Shown one piece after another: positions 32,871-40,859 of a DNA stretch of 64,000 bases. Both the position numbers and the translations under genes were made by a program. Each line of letters starts with the position of its first letter. Position 1 is the stretch's first letter. The DNA comes from Streptomyces varsoviensis (GTDB taxonomy: Bacteria; Actinomycetota; Actinomycetes; Streptomycetales; Streptomycetaceae): contig NZ_JOBF01000002.1 of NCBI RefSeq assembly GCF_000718635.1, positions 310,001 through 374,000 on the forward strand. Direction: 5' to 3'. The notes below the pieces were generated by a model, which did no database searches, was not told the origin of the DNA, and was given only the letters and a program-made list of their open reading frames with translations.

Positions 32871-34028
32871 TCAGTGGCGGGCCGTGACGGTGCCTTCGAC
32901 CGCGAAGAGTTGTTCTTCTACGTGGTCGAGGGCTAGGCGGAGGGCGCCGGTGGCTACGGCGGCTTCGCCTAGGGCGGATTGGACTACTTGCGGGGGGCGC
33001 AGGCAGTAGCGGGCGAGTTCTGAGCGGAGGGGTTCGAGGACTCCGTCGAGGCCGGCGGCCCAGCCGCCGACCACTACCAACTGCGGGTCGAGGGCGAGGA
33101 CCAGCGCGGCCACGTCGTGCACCAGCCGCCGCATGTAGCGGTCCTGGGCCGCACGCGCCCCGGCGTCGCCCTCGCCGGCCAGCGCGAACACCCGCGCCAC
33201 CTGGGCGTCGTCGAGGGGGTGCAGCGGCTCGCCGGTCGTGGACAGGACCACTTCCGGGGTGGCTTCCCGGCCCAGCAGGTGCAGCGCGCCGATCTCCCCG
33301 GCCGCGCCGCCGAAGCCGCGGTGCAGCCGGCCGCCGATCAGCGAGCCCGCGCCGGGGCTCAGCCCGGCGCGTACGAAGACCATGTCGTCCGAACCCGTCG
33401 CGGCCCCCGACCAGTGCTCCGCCACCGCCGCCGCGTTCGCGTCGTTCTCCAGCAGCAGCGGACACGTGAACCAGCTCCGCAGCCGTTCACCGAGCGGCAG
33501 CCCCGTCCACTCCGGCAGCGCCGTGCACAGTCGCACCGTCCCGTCGGCCTCGACGATGCCGGGGCTCGCCACCCCCACCGCCCGCAGCGATTCGCGCTCC
33601 ACGGACGAGCGGCGCAGCACTTCGGCGACCGCGCGGCCCACGCCCTCCAGCCGCTCGGCCGCCGGGGCCGCCACCCGGACGTCCAGGGAGACCGAGTCGA
33701 GGACCCGGCCGCTCAGGTCGGACAGGAGGGCCGAGGCGCGGTGCGGGCCGATCTCCACACCCATCAGATGCCCGGCCTCGACCCGGAACCGGAAGCGCCG
33801 CGCCGGCCGGCCCTGGCGGCGCGCACCGCCCTCCTCGGCCGACGCCTCGGCCACCAGACCCGTGTCGATCAGCCCCTCGACGACGCCCTCGACCGTCGGC
33901 CTGGACAGGCCCGTGGCCTGAACGAGGTCGGTGAGGGTGGGTGCGTCGGCCGCGCGCAACGCGTGCAGCACGACCGCGGAGTTGATCCGCCGCAGCAAAG
34001 ACGGGTCTCCACCGGTGAGCCGCCCCAC
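32871..34028 (-). CDS. ROK-family transcriptional regulator
   Basis: A 385-aa protein with an N-terminal winged HTH (about residues 10-70: LVQATGLSRPTVEGVVEGLIDTGLV) and a C-terminal ROK actin-like fold. The kinase ATP motif is degenerate (VEIGPHRASALLSD in place of DxGxT) and the CxCGxxGC zinc cluster is missing (AAGEIGALHLLG), so it is a repressor/activator rather than a sugar kinase. The start is GTG with GGAGG six bases upstream. Upstream, GAACAG is repeated at 12-base spacing on the coding strand and may be part of an operator. The target may be a distant sugar gene, as none is adjacent. Confidence 0.87.
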   Translation of the reverse strand: MGRLTGGDPSLLRRINSAVVLHALRAADAPTLTDLVQATGLSRPTVEGVVEGLIDTGLVAEASAEEGGARRQGRPARRFRFRVEAGHLMGVEIGPHRASALLSDLSGRVLDSVSLDVRVAAPAAERLEGVGRAVAEVLRRSSVERESLRAVGVASPGIVEADGTVRLCTALPEWTGLPLGERLRSWFTCPLLLENDANAAAVAEHWSGAATGSDDMVFVRAGLSPGAGSLIGGRLHRGFGGAAGEIGALHLLGREATPEVVLSTTGEPLHPLDDAQVARVFALAGEGDAGARAAQDRYMRRLVHDVAALVLALDPQLVVVGGWAAGLDGVLEPLRSELARYCLRPPQVVQSALGEAAVATGALRLALDHVEEQLFAVEGTVTARH

Positions 34029-34140
34029 GTACCGCCTCCTTCGTCTCCCCCGTCACGCACATGATCAACCATCTGTTCGACCGGCTGTTCATGTGAGCCG
34101 GATGTTATCCGGATCAGGGCGGCGCGGCGAGCCTTCGAAG

Positions 34141-34791
34141 TCATCCAGGCGCAACGAACCCCGATTCGTAGGCGGCGATGACCGCTTGCGTGCGGTCCCG
34201 CGCCCCGAGCTTCGCCAGCACGGCGCTGACATGCGACTTCACCGTCTCGGTGCCGAGGACGAGGCTCCGCGCGATCTCGGCGTTGGACATGCCGCGCGCC
34301 ATCAGCCGCAGCACGTCCGCCTCCCGGCCGGTGAGCGCCGCCCGTTCCATCGTCGCGCGGGCCCGCTCGTTGCCGTACGAGGCGGCGAGCGCCCGCAGCG
34401 CGGCCGGGAACAGCAGCGACTCGCCCGCCGCGACCAACCGCACGGCGTGCACGATCTCGTCCGGGCGGGAGCGCTTGAGCAGGAAGCCGTCCGCGCCCGC
34501 GCGCAGCGCGTCGTAGACGTAGGAGTCGTTCTCGAAGGTCGTCACGACCAGGATCTTCGGCGGCCGGTCGACCGAGCGCAGGACGAGCTGCGTCGCCTCG
34601 ATGCCGTCCAGCAGGGGCATGCGTACGTCCATCGCCACCACGTCCGGCCGCAGCGACCGCACCAGCGGCAGCACCGCGGCCCCGTCGGCGGCCTCGCCCG
34701 TCACCTCGATGTCCGGCTGAGCCGCGAGGATCGCCCGCAGCCCGGCCCGTACGAGCGGTTCGTCGTCCACCAGCAGCACGGATATCGGCAC
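34141..34791 (-). CDS. LuxR/NarL-family response regulator
   Basis: A 216-aa response regulator. The receiver domain has the acidic pocket DDE near residue 9, the phosphorylated Asp in DVVAMDVRMP (about residue 54) and the Lys in FLLKRSRPDE (about 104). The C-terminal LuxR HTH is LTGREADVLRLMARGMSNAEIARSLVLGTETVKSHVSAVLAKLG. It is paired with the histidine kinase encoded just upstream. The start is GTG; TAAGGT (complement of 34798-34803) ends six bases before it, so it may be transcribed separately and leaderless. Confidence 0.92.
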   Translation of the reverse strand: MPISVLLVDDEPLVRAGLRAILAAQPDIEVTGEAADGAAVLPLVRSLRPDVVAMDVRMPLLDGIEATQLVLRSVDRPPKILVVTTFENDSYVYDALRAGADGFLLKRSRPDEIVHAVRLVAAGESLLFPAALRALAASYGNERARATMERAALTGREADVLRLMARGMSNAEIARSLVLGTETVKSHVSAVLAKLGARDRTQAVIAAYESGFVAPG

Positions 34792-34922
34792 GCGATCACC
34801 TTAGGCCCCTCATCGAACTCCCGCCCCGCCCCAGCTAAGAGACGCCCCCACCCCAGCTACGGAGACGCCTCCGCCCCGGCTCAGAAGCCTCTGCCCTGGC
34901 CCAGAAGCGCCCCCGCCGCAGC

Positions 34923-36383
34923 TCAGCAGCGTCGCCGCGCCGGGCGGGAGAGCGCACGGTCCGGCGTCCGGTCGGGCGAAGGGAGTTCGGGGAGGGGGCC
35001 CAGGCCGTCGAGCGGCAACCGCACGTGGACGCGCCAGCCGTTCTTGTACGGGCCGCGCTCGTACGGGCCGGTGTCGGCGTGACCGCCGAGCAGGGCGGCG
35101 CGCTCGCGGATGCCGCGCAGCCCGCTGCCGCCGCCACCGGGCCGCGCCTCTGCCGCCGCCTTCTCCTCCAGCGGGTTGCGCACGTCCAGTTCCAGTACGT
35201 TCCCGGCGACCGCGACGCGTACCGTCACCGGCACCGGGCCCGCGTGCCGCAGCACATTGGTCAGCGCCTCCTGCACGATGCGGTAGCCCTCCCGCGACAC
35301 CGGCCCCGGCACCGTGCCGAGCGCGCCGCCGAGGTCCGCGCTCACCTCGGCCCCGGCGCCGCGCGCCGCCGACAGCAGCCGCTCCGCGTCGGCGAGCGTC
35401 GGGCGCGCGGCGGGGTGCGGCGTGTCCTCGCGCAGCACGGCGAGAACGCGTTCCAGGTCCTCCAGCGCGTGCCGTCCGCTGTCCTCGATGGCCGCCAGCG
35501 CCTGCTCCGTGAACTCCGCGGACCCCGCGGCCCGCGCCGCGCCGGCCTGCACCACCGCGACCGTCAGCGCGTGCCCGATCGAGTCGTGCTGTTCGCGCGC
35601 CAGCCGGTTGTGTTCCAGCAGCCGGTCCGTACGGGCCTCCAGCGCCGCGATCCGCTCGGCCGCCGAGGGCCCCAGCAGCCACCGCGCCGCGGCGGCCGCT
35701 GCGTTCCCGCCGAGCACCACCACGGGGTACAGCGCGATCAGCGGCAGCGGGGCCAGCAGCGCCAGCCATCCCGGCCCCCCGCCGCCCGGCCTCAGCACGC
35801 TCACCTCGGTGCCGCGGATCAGATCGAAGGCGAGCACCGGCAATTGGACGGAGGAGGCCCCGACGGCGCAGCCGAGGACCAGCCTGATCACCAGCCACAG
35901 GGCGGTGCGCCGGCGGTCCCGCCAGGACGCGGACGGCGCCGTGGAGATCCCCGAGTCACCCACGGGCCGCCGTCGCCCGCCGACCGGGCGCGCCGGATCG
36001 TGCCCGTACGCGACGGACTCGCCCCCACCCTCTCCGTACGCGCCGGACTCGCCCCCGCCGTTCCCGTACGCGCCATGCCCGCCCCCGCCCTCTCCGTAGA
36101 CGCCATCCGCGTACGCCCCATACGCCCCGTACGCACCATGCCCGTACATCCCGTGCGACTCGTCCGTCAGCAGCAGCCGCGCCTGCAAGCCCTCCGCCGT
36201 CCGCATCGCCGGCACCAGCGCGGCCACCATCAGCAGCGACACCGAGCAGCCCACCACGACCAGTCGCCGGTCCGGGAAGACGAAGACGAAGCCCCCGACG
36301 ATGACCGTGCTGATGAACAGATGCAGCCACCGGGTGTAGGTGACCGTGCGGGTCAGCGGGCGCAACGGCGCGGGCAGTGACAT
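34923..36383 (-). CDS. Sensor histidine kinase (HisKA_3 type)
   Basis: A 486-aa membrane kinase. Two hydrophobic segments lie in the first 75 residues and two more around 170-250. The HisKA_3 phosphoacceptor is in AREQHDSIGHALTVAVV (about residue 295), followed by an HATPase_c domain with REGYRIVQEALTNVLRHA and GSGLRGIRERAALLGG. Between the membrane halves is an insertion of Gly/Tyr/Ala repeats (GAYG, GEGGG; about residues 105-155) encoded by tandem repeats at 36000-36150. The ATG at 36383 has AGGA upstream. It is divergent from an ABC exporter operon, a typical arrangement for a sensor that controls a drug- or envelope-stress exporter. Confidence 0.9.
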   Translation of the reverse strand: MSLPAPLRPLTRTVTYTRWLHLFISTVIVGGFVFVFPDRRLVVVGCSVSLLMVAALVPAMRTAEGLQARLLLTDESHGMYGHGAYGAYGAYADGVYGEGGGGHGAYGNGGGESGAYGEGGGESVAYGHDPARPVGGRRRPVGDSGISTAPSASWRDRRRTALWLVIRLVLGCAVGASSVQLPVLAFDLIRGTEVSVLRPGGGGPGWLALLAPLPLIALYPVVVLGGNAAAAAARWLLGPSAAERIAALEARTDRLLEHNRLAREQHDSIGHALTVAVVQAGAARAAGSAEFTEQALAAIEDSGRHALEDLERVLAVLREDTPHPAARPTLADAERLLSAARGAGAEVSADLGGALGTVPGPVSREGYRIVQEALTNVLRHAGPVPVTVRVAVAGNVLELDVRNPLEEKAAAEARPGGGGSGLRGIRERAALLGGHADTGPYERGPYKNGWRVHVRLPLDGLGPLPELPSPDRTPDRALSRPARRRC

Positions 36384-36514
36384 GCCGTCATCCTGCCAGC
36401 GCGCTCCGCGCCGCCGCCTCCCCCGGCCGGGGGAGACCGGGCCCCCGCGCCGAGGGAGGCCCGACCCCCGCACCGGGGAGGCCCGGCCCGGCCGGTGCGG
36501 GCCAGCGTGGAGCC

Positions 36515-37447
36515 ATGACCTCGATCGACGTACAGGAACTGACCAAGGTGTACGGGCCGACGCGGGCCCTGGACGGGCTGACCGTCCACGTCCGGCCGGG
36601 GCGCGTCACCGGCTTCCTCGGCCCCAACGGCGCCGGGAAGTCCACCACGATGCGCGTGGTGCTGGGTCTGGACCGGCCCACCGCCGGCTCGGCGACCATC
36701 GCGGGGCGCCCGTACCGCGACCTCGACGAACCGCTGCGGCACGTCGGCGCGCTGCTCGACGCCGGCGCCGCGCACCCCGCCCGTACCGCCCGCGCCCACC
36801 TGCTGACCCTGGCGCTCAGCAACCGCGTCCCCGCCGCCAGGGCCGACGAGGTGCTCGAAGAGGCCGGCCTGGCCAAGGCCGCGCACCGGCGCGTGCGGAC
36901 CCTGTCCCTCGGCATGCGGCAGCGGCTGGGGATCGCCGCCGCCCTGCTCGGCGACCCCGAGGTCGTCATGCTCGACGAGCCCACGAACGGCCTCGACCCC
37001 GAAGGCATCGTCTGGATCCGGCGGTTGACCCGGCGGCTCGCGGACGAGGGGCGCACCGTCCTGATCTCCAGCCACCTGATGAGCGAGACCGCGCTGACCG
37101 CCGATCACCTCGTGGTCCTCGGCCGCGGCCGGCTGCTCGCCGACACCCCCATGGACGAGTTCATCGCGGGGCACAGCGACCGGCGGGCGTACGTACGGAC
37201 CACCGAGCCGGAACGGCTGCGCGAACTCCTCGACCGGACGGGGCTCAAGGGGGAGGGCGACGGCGACGGCCGCTGGTCGGTCGACGCCACGAGCGCCGCC
37301 CACCTCGGGGCGCTCGCCGCGCGCGACGGGGTGCCGCTGCTGGAACTCGGCGACGAACAGGCATCCCTGGAGGAGGCCTACCTGCGGCTCACCGCGGACG
37401 CGGCCGAGTTCGCGGCCACCGCCTCCCACGCCGCGAAGGAGCACTGA
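36515..37447 (+). CDS. ABC transporter ATP-binding protein
   Basis: A 310-aa DrrA/CcmA-type ATPase. Walker A is GPNGAGKST (about residues 40-48), the signature region is LSLGMRQRLGIAAALLG, Walker B is VVMLDEPTNGLDP, and the switch His is in LISSHLMSE. The C-terminal about 90 residues form the usual DrrA-like extension. It energises the ABC-2 permease encoded next. The last 12 codons (FAATASHAAKEH) are the first copy of the 41-bp tandem repeat described separately. GTGGAG precedes the ATG. Confidence 0.93.
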   Translation: MTSIDVQELTKVYGPTRALDGLTVHVRPGRVTGFLGPNGAGKSTTMRVVLGLDRPTAGSATIAGRPYRDLDEPLRHVGALLDAGAAHPARTARAHLLTLALSNRVPAARADEVLEEAGLAKAAHRRVRTLSLGMRQRLGIAAALLGDPEVVMLDEPTNGLDPEGIVWIRRLTRRLADEGRTVLISSHLMSETALTADHLVVLGRGRLLADTPMDEFIAGHSDRRAYVRTTEPERLRELLDRTGLKGEGDGDGRWSVDATSAAHLGALAARDGVPLLELGDEQASLEEAYLRLTADAAEFAATASHAAKEH

Positions 37448-37550
37448 ACATGTCGGCCACCGCACCCCACGCCGCGAAGGAGCACTGAACATGTCGGCCA
37501 CCGCACCCCGCCCCGCGAAGGAGTGCTGAAGATGTCCGTCACCGCGGTAC
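37409..37550 (+). repeat. 41-bp tandem repeat carrying SD plus mini-ORFs
   Basis: Four in-phase copies start at 37409, 37450, 37491 and 37532 (period exactly 41). Copy 1 ends the ATPase gene. Copies 2 and 3 each hold AAGGAG followed at proper spacing by ATG. The ATGs at 37450 and 37491 open 12-codon frames, MSATAPHAAKEH and MSATAPRPAKEC. The start of copy 4 is the permease ATG. Confidence 0.9.
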
Positions 37551-38269
37551 TGCACTCGGAGTGGGTCAAGATCCGCTCCCTGCGCCCAGTTCTCGGCGCG
37601 CTCCTCGGCGTCCCCCTCGTCACCACCGGCATCACCCTGCTCGTCTGCGCGAACGCGGACGGGAACCCCGCCGGCGGCGTCGAGTTCGACCCGGTCTTCA
37701 CGTCGTTCCTCGGCGTCACCTTCGGGCAGATGGCGGCCCTGTGCTTCGGCGTCCTCGCCGTCTCGGCGGAGTTCCGGGGCGCGGCCCTCGGCAGCTCCCT
37801 CGCGGCGGTGCCGCGCCGCGGCCTGTTCTACTCCTGCAAACTCGCCGTCGCGGCCGTTCTCGCCCTCGCCGTCGGCCTCGTCACCGCCCTGGCCTCCTTC
37901 CTCGGCGGCCAGGCGGCGCTGGGCGACTGCGGTGTCGGCCTGGGAACGCCCGGCGCGCTGCGGGCCGTACTGGGCTGCGGGGCGTACCTCGCGCTGCTCG
38001 CCGTCCTCGCGGCGGGGTGCGCCGCCTTGCTGCGCGGCCCGGTCCTCTCGCTCGGCGTCCTCATCCCGGTCGTCTGCCTCGTCTCGCCCGTCCTCGGCGA
38101 GATGTCCGGTGCCGTGGGCCGCTACCTGCCCGACCGGGCGGGCCAGGAGGCGCTGCACACCACCGCCTCCGACGGCCTCGGGCCCTGGCCGGGCCTGGCC
38201 GTTCTGGCCGGCTGGGCGGCGCTCGCGGCCCTCGCGGGGTGGCGCGCCCTGGAGCGCCGCGACGCGTGA
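37532..38269 (+). CDS. ABC-2 type permease subunit
   Basis: A 245-aa membrane protein with six hydrophobic segments, the usual size for a streptomycete ABC-2 permease: the first helix region SLRPVLGALLGVPLVTTGITLLV, then FGQMAALCFGVLAVSAEF and a closing PWPGLAVLAGWAALAALAG. It should form the membrane half of the exporter with the upstream ATPase. The ATG at 37532 has AAGGAG (37518-37523) eight bases upstream; the in-frame GTG at 37523 overlaps that Shine-Dalgarno and is rejected. The divergent two-component genes probably regulate the operon. Confidence 0.88.
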   Translation: MSVTAVLHSEWVKIRSLRPVLGALLGVPLVTTGITLLVCANADGNPAGGVEFDPVFTSFLGVTFGQMAALCFGVLAVSAEFRGAALGSSLAAVPRRGLFYSCKLAVAAVLALAVGLVTALASFLGGQAALGDCGVGLGTPGALRAVLGCGAYLALLAVLAAGCAALLRGPVLSLGVLIPVVCLVSPVLGEMSGAVGRYLPDRAGQEALHTTASDGLGPWPGLAVLAGWAALAALAGWRALERRDA

Positions 38270-38279
38270 GGCCGGCGGC

Positions 38280-38315
38280 GGGGTAGAGGGGCGGCAGGGT
38301 AGAGGGGTGGAGGGG
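38280..38315 (+). other. G-quadruplex-type motif after the permease stop
   Basis: G-tracts at 38280-38283, 38288-38291, 38297-38299, 38304-38307 and 38312-38315 are separated by loops of 4-5 bases, a textbook intramolecular G4 pattern on the sense strand of the mRNA 3' end. Confidence 0.6.
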
Positions 38316-38378
38316 TCGGAAGGGGCGGAGACGCTGCCCGTACGTATAAGGGGTGGGCGCTCACCCGTCCGTACGGCA

Positions 38379-38427
38379 CCGGGCGGCGCTCCTCGTCCCA
38401 CGGGGAAGGCGAGGGGGCGCCGCCCGG
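38379..38427. terminator. Long-stem terminator between convergent permease and dioxygenase genes
   Basis: CCGGGCGGCGC (38379-38389) is perfectly complementary to 38417-38427, and the 27-base interior has its own CCTCG/CGAGG pairing. It can end both converging transcripts. Confidence 0.65.
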
Positions 38428-38432
38428 CGTGT

Positions 38433-39293
38433 TCAGACCCGCTGCCAGAGCGCCGGAACTGACGGCGGCTCCCACCCCGCGCGGGCCGTGTGGGGCTGGA
38501 GGCAACGATAGGTGTCGCCTCCGTAGGTGACCTGGTCGCCGGTCTTGTAGTCGGTGCCGGCGGCCCAGGTGCCGCCCGGTTGGCTCGGTCCGCCGGTGGG
38601 CTCGCCGGTCGGGTTCGGCTGCTGCCGGACGTTGAGGACGAAGTCGAACGTGCCTTGCTTCGCGTTGCCGTCCTGGCGCACGTTCATCAGCAGCGCCGGG
38701 TTGAAGATGGAGTCGGTCTGGTTGCGCGGTTCGCCGGGGAAGTAGAGCTGCGTGGTGAGGATGCGCTGGTTGGGCGCCTGGACCTTGACGTGGATGTGGC
38801 GGGTGCGGCCGGGGTAGAGGCCGGGGACGATCGTCTCCAGCTTGAACGCGCCGTTGGCGTCGGTGAATTGGTGGCCGCGGAAGCGGAAGCCGACGTTGTC
38901 GTAGGCGCCGTTGACGTCCGCCTGCCAGAAGTCCAGGAGGGCGTTGGCGATGGGCCGGCAGGCCAGCCCGAAGACGTAGCCGCTGACCGTGAGCCGGGTG
39001 CCCTTGGTGCCGGGCTCCAGCAGCGAGGTCCGCAGTGGGGAGTTGGGCTTGAAGTAGGGGCCCTCGGTCTGCTGCGGCGTGGGGTCGTCGCCGTCGTCGC
39101 AGTACGGGGTGGGGACCAGGGGTTCCTGCGTCGTCCGGGCGTCGCGCGCCAGCGCCACTCCGCCGAGCACCATCGGTAACGGCACGGCCGCGAGGGCGAC
39201 CTTGAGCAGCTTCTTGCGGCTGATGCCCGTCCTCTGCTCCGGCTGTCCGTCCTGTCCGTCCTGCCCGTCCTGCTGTACGTGGTCGTCGTCCAT
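38433..39293 (-). CDS. Exported intradiol ring-cleavage dioxygenase with chitin-binding-type module
   Basis: A 286-aa protein. The N-terminus has a DGQ repeat, then a signal/anchor segment (about residues 26-50). The intradiol dioxygenase domain (about 75-235) shows the iron ligands Y131 (QADVNGAYDN), Y160, H166 and H168 (GLYPGRTRHIHVKV). The C-terminus (about 243-286: GTWAAGTDYKTGDQVTYGG, then a conserved Trp) is a carbohydrate-binding module of the CBM5/12 type. Such secreted dioxygenases are known from Streptomyces and act on catechols released from plant polymers; the module would hold the enzyme on polysaccharide. GGAGG precedes the ATG. An AraC regulator gene lies 40 bases upstream on the same strand. 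Confidence 0.9.
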   Translation of the reverse strand: MDDDHVQQDGQDGQDGQPEQRTGISRKKLLKVALAAVPLPMVLGGVALARDARTTQEPLVPTPYCDDGDDPTPQQTEGPYFKPNSPLRTSLLEPGTKGTRLTVSGYVFGLACRPIANALLDFWQADVNGAYDNVGFRFRGHQFTDANGAFKLETIVPGLYPGRTRHIHVKVQAPNQRILTTQLYFPGEPRNQTDSIFNPALLMNVRQDGNAKQGTFDFVLNVRQQPNPTGEPTGGPSQPGGTWAAGTDYKTGDQVTYGGDTYRCLQPHTARAGWEPPSVPALWQRV

Positions 39294-39333
39294 CGGGCCC
39301 TCCAAGTCGGTAGTGGCCGTTCCGGCAACGAAG

Positions 39334-40266
39334 TTAGGCGGGCTGTCCGGCGGGGTCGATGGACTCGATGCGGCGAACGTGGTGATTCCCATGTGCCTCG
39401 CGGCGGAAGTCGCCGGGGCTGACGCCGGTCTCCCGGCGGAAGAAGCGGCAGAAGTAGGCGGGGTCCGCGAACCCCACCTGACGCGCTACCTGACGTACCG
39501 TCAACTCTGTGCTGGCGAGCAGCCGTTTGGCCTCCAGCGTGCGGGCCCCGCGGATCAGCCGGCCCGGCGTCAGCCCCGTGCTCTGCTTGACCGCCTCGTT
39601 CAGATAGCCCACGGAGACGCCGAGCCGGCCGGCGAGCGTGCCCACGGACTGCTCGGCGGCGCCGGGCAGCGACAGCAGCCGCGTGAACTCCCGCGACACG
39701 GTCGACGCCCGGCCCGTCTCCGTCTCCGGGAGGCGCGCCCCGCAGAGCCGTACGGCCCGGGTGAGCAGGACGTGCAGATGTGCCTGGAGGACCGAGACGA
39801 ACCCCTCCGCGCGCTGCCCGAACTCCCGCCGCATGTCGAGCACCAGCGCCGTCAGCCGGTGGGCCTCCTCGCCGTCGAGGCAGAGCCAGGGACGCTCCGC
39901 GAGCCGGCGCAGGAGCTGCCGGTCCCGGCCGTGGCCGAGCAGGAAGTCGTCGGTGAACAGGATCACCCACCCGCGCAGCCCCGTCGCCCGGTCCCAGTAG
40001 TGCACCTGGCCGGGGGAGATGAGACACAGATGCGGGGGCACCAGCGGCAGCCGGACGAGGTCGACGACATGGTGTCCGGTGCCGCCGGTCACGTACGCGA
40101 TCTCGTAGAAGGTGTGCCGGTGCGGGAAGTCGGCCCGCGACATCGGTCCGATCGTGTCGAAGGAGCCCACGGCGAACGGCAGCAGCCCAGGCATGGGCAC
40201 GTCAAGTCGATGCAGCGGCACCGGGCCGTCCGCCGCGGGTCGCGTCTCCTGCGTCCCTCGCGTCAC
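39334..40266 (-). CDS. AraC-family transcriptional regulator
   Basis: A 310-aa regulator with an N-terminal cupin-like sensor (DFPHRHTFYEIAYVTGGTGHHVVD, about residues 45-70) and a C-terminal double HTH (about 205-300: VGTLAGRLGVSVGYLNEAVKQSTG and LTVRQVARQVGFADPAYFCRFFRRETGVSPGDFR). It probably controls the dioxygenase gene downstream, perhaps in response to an aromatic compound. The GTG start at 40266 is favoured because TACTCT lies six bases upstream on the coding strand, overlapping the mug stop, which would give a leaderless mRNA. A later start is possible. Confidence 0.88.
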   Translation of the reverse strand: MTRGTQETRPAADGPVPLHRLDVPMPGLLPFAVGSFDTIGPMSRADFPHRHTFYEIAYVTGGTGHHVVDLVRLPLVPPHLCLISPGQVHYWDRATGLRGWVILFTDDFLLGHGRDRQLLRRLAERPWLCLDGEEAHRLTALVLDMRREFGQRAEGFVSVLQAHLHVLLTRAVRLCGARLPETETGRASTVSREFTRLLSLPGAAEQSVGTLAGRLGVSVGYLNEAVKQSTGLTPGRLIRGARTLEAKRLLASTELTVRQVARQVGFADPAYFCRFFRRETGVSPGDFRREAHGNHHVRRIESIDPAGQPA

Positions 40267-40270
40267 CCCA

Positions 40271-40858
40271 TCAGAGTACGACGGCGGAGCGCAGCCGTCC
40301 GTACTCCTCGGCCATCGCCGCCGGCGACCAATGGGCGTTGAGGCCGCTGGGGTTGGGCAGCGCCCAGATCCGCGTGGCACCGATGGTGCGCTCCTGCGGG
40401 CCGATCTTCGCGCGCTTGTCGTCGAAGGCGAGGCGGTACGCGGTGACCCCGACGACGGCCAGCCACTGCGGCCGCAGCCGCGCCACCTTCTCGGCCAGCA
40501 GCCGCCCGCCCTCCCGGTACTCCTCGACGCTCAGCTCGTCGGCCCGCGCGCTCGCCCGCGCCACCACATTGGTGATGCCGAGCCCGTACGTCAGCAGCTC
40601 CGCCTCCTCGTCCGGGCGCAGTTGCCGCGGCGTGAATCCGGAGCGGTGCAGCACGGGCCAGAAGCGGTTGCCCGGCCGGGCGAAGTGGTGGCCCGTCGCC
40701 GCCGACATCAGACCGGGGTTGATGCCACAAAAAAGCACCCGAAGACCGCTCGCGGCCACGTCCGGGACGAGGCGGTCGCGAGCGGCTTCCAGCTCTTCGG
40801 GCGTGAAGCGCCGGCCGGCGGGCGCCCTGTCGGAGGGCTTCCTGTCGGAGGGGGCCAT
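40271..40858 (-). CDS. mug: G/U mismatch-specific DNA glycosylase (Mug)
   Basis: A 195-aa uracil-DNA-glycosylase-superfamily protein of the Mug/TDG type, which removes U or ethenocytosine opposite G. Motif 1 is LFCGINPGLMSA (Asn in INPG activates water) and motif 2 is ALPNPSGLNAHW (the intercalation wedge). It lies one base after purB and four bases before the AraC gene on the same strand. A short basic N-terminal extension precedes the domain. Confidence 0.9.
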   Translation of the reverse strand: MAPSDRKPSDRAPAGRRFTPEELEAARDRLVPDVAASGLRVLFCGINPGLMSAATGHHFARPGNRFWPVLHRSGFTPRQLRPDEEAELLTYGLGITNVVARASARADELSVEEYREGGRLLAEKVARLRPQWLAVVGVTAYRLAFDDKRAKIGPQERTIGATRIWALPNPSGLNAHWSPAAMAEEYGRLRSAVVL

Positions 40859-40859
40859 G

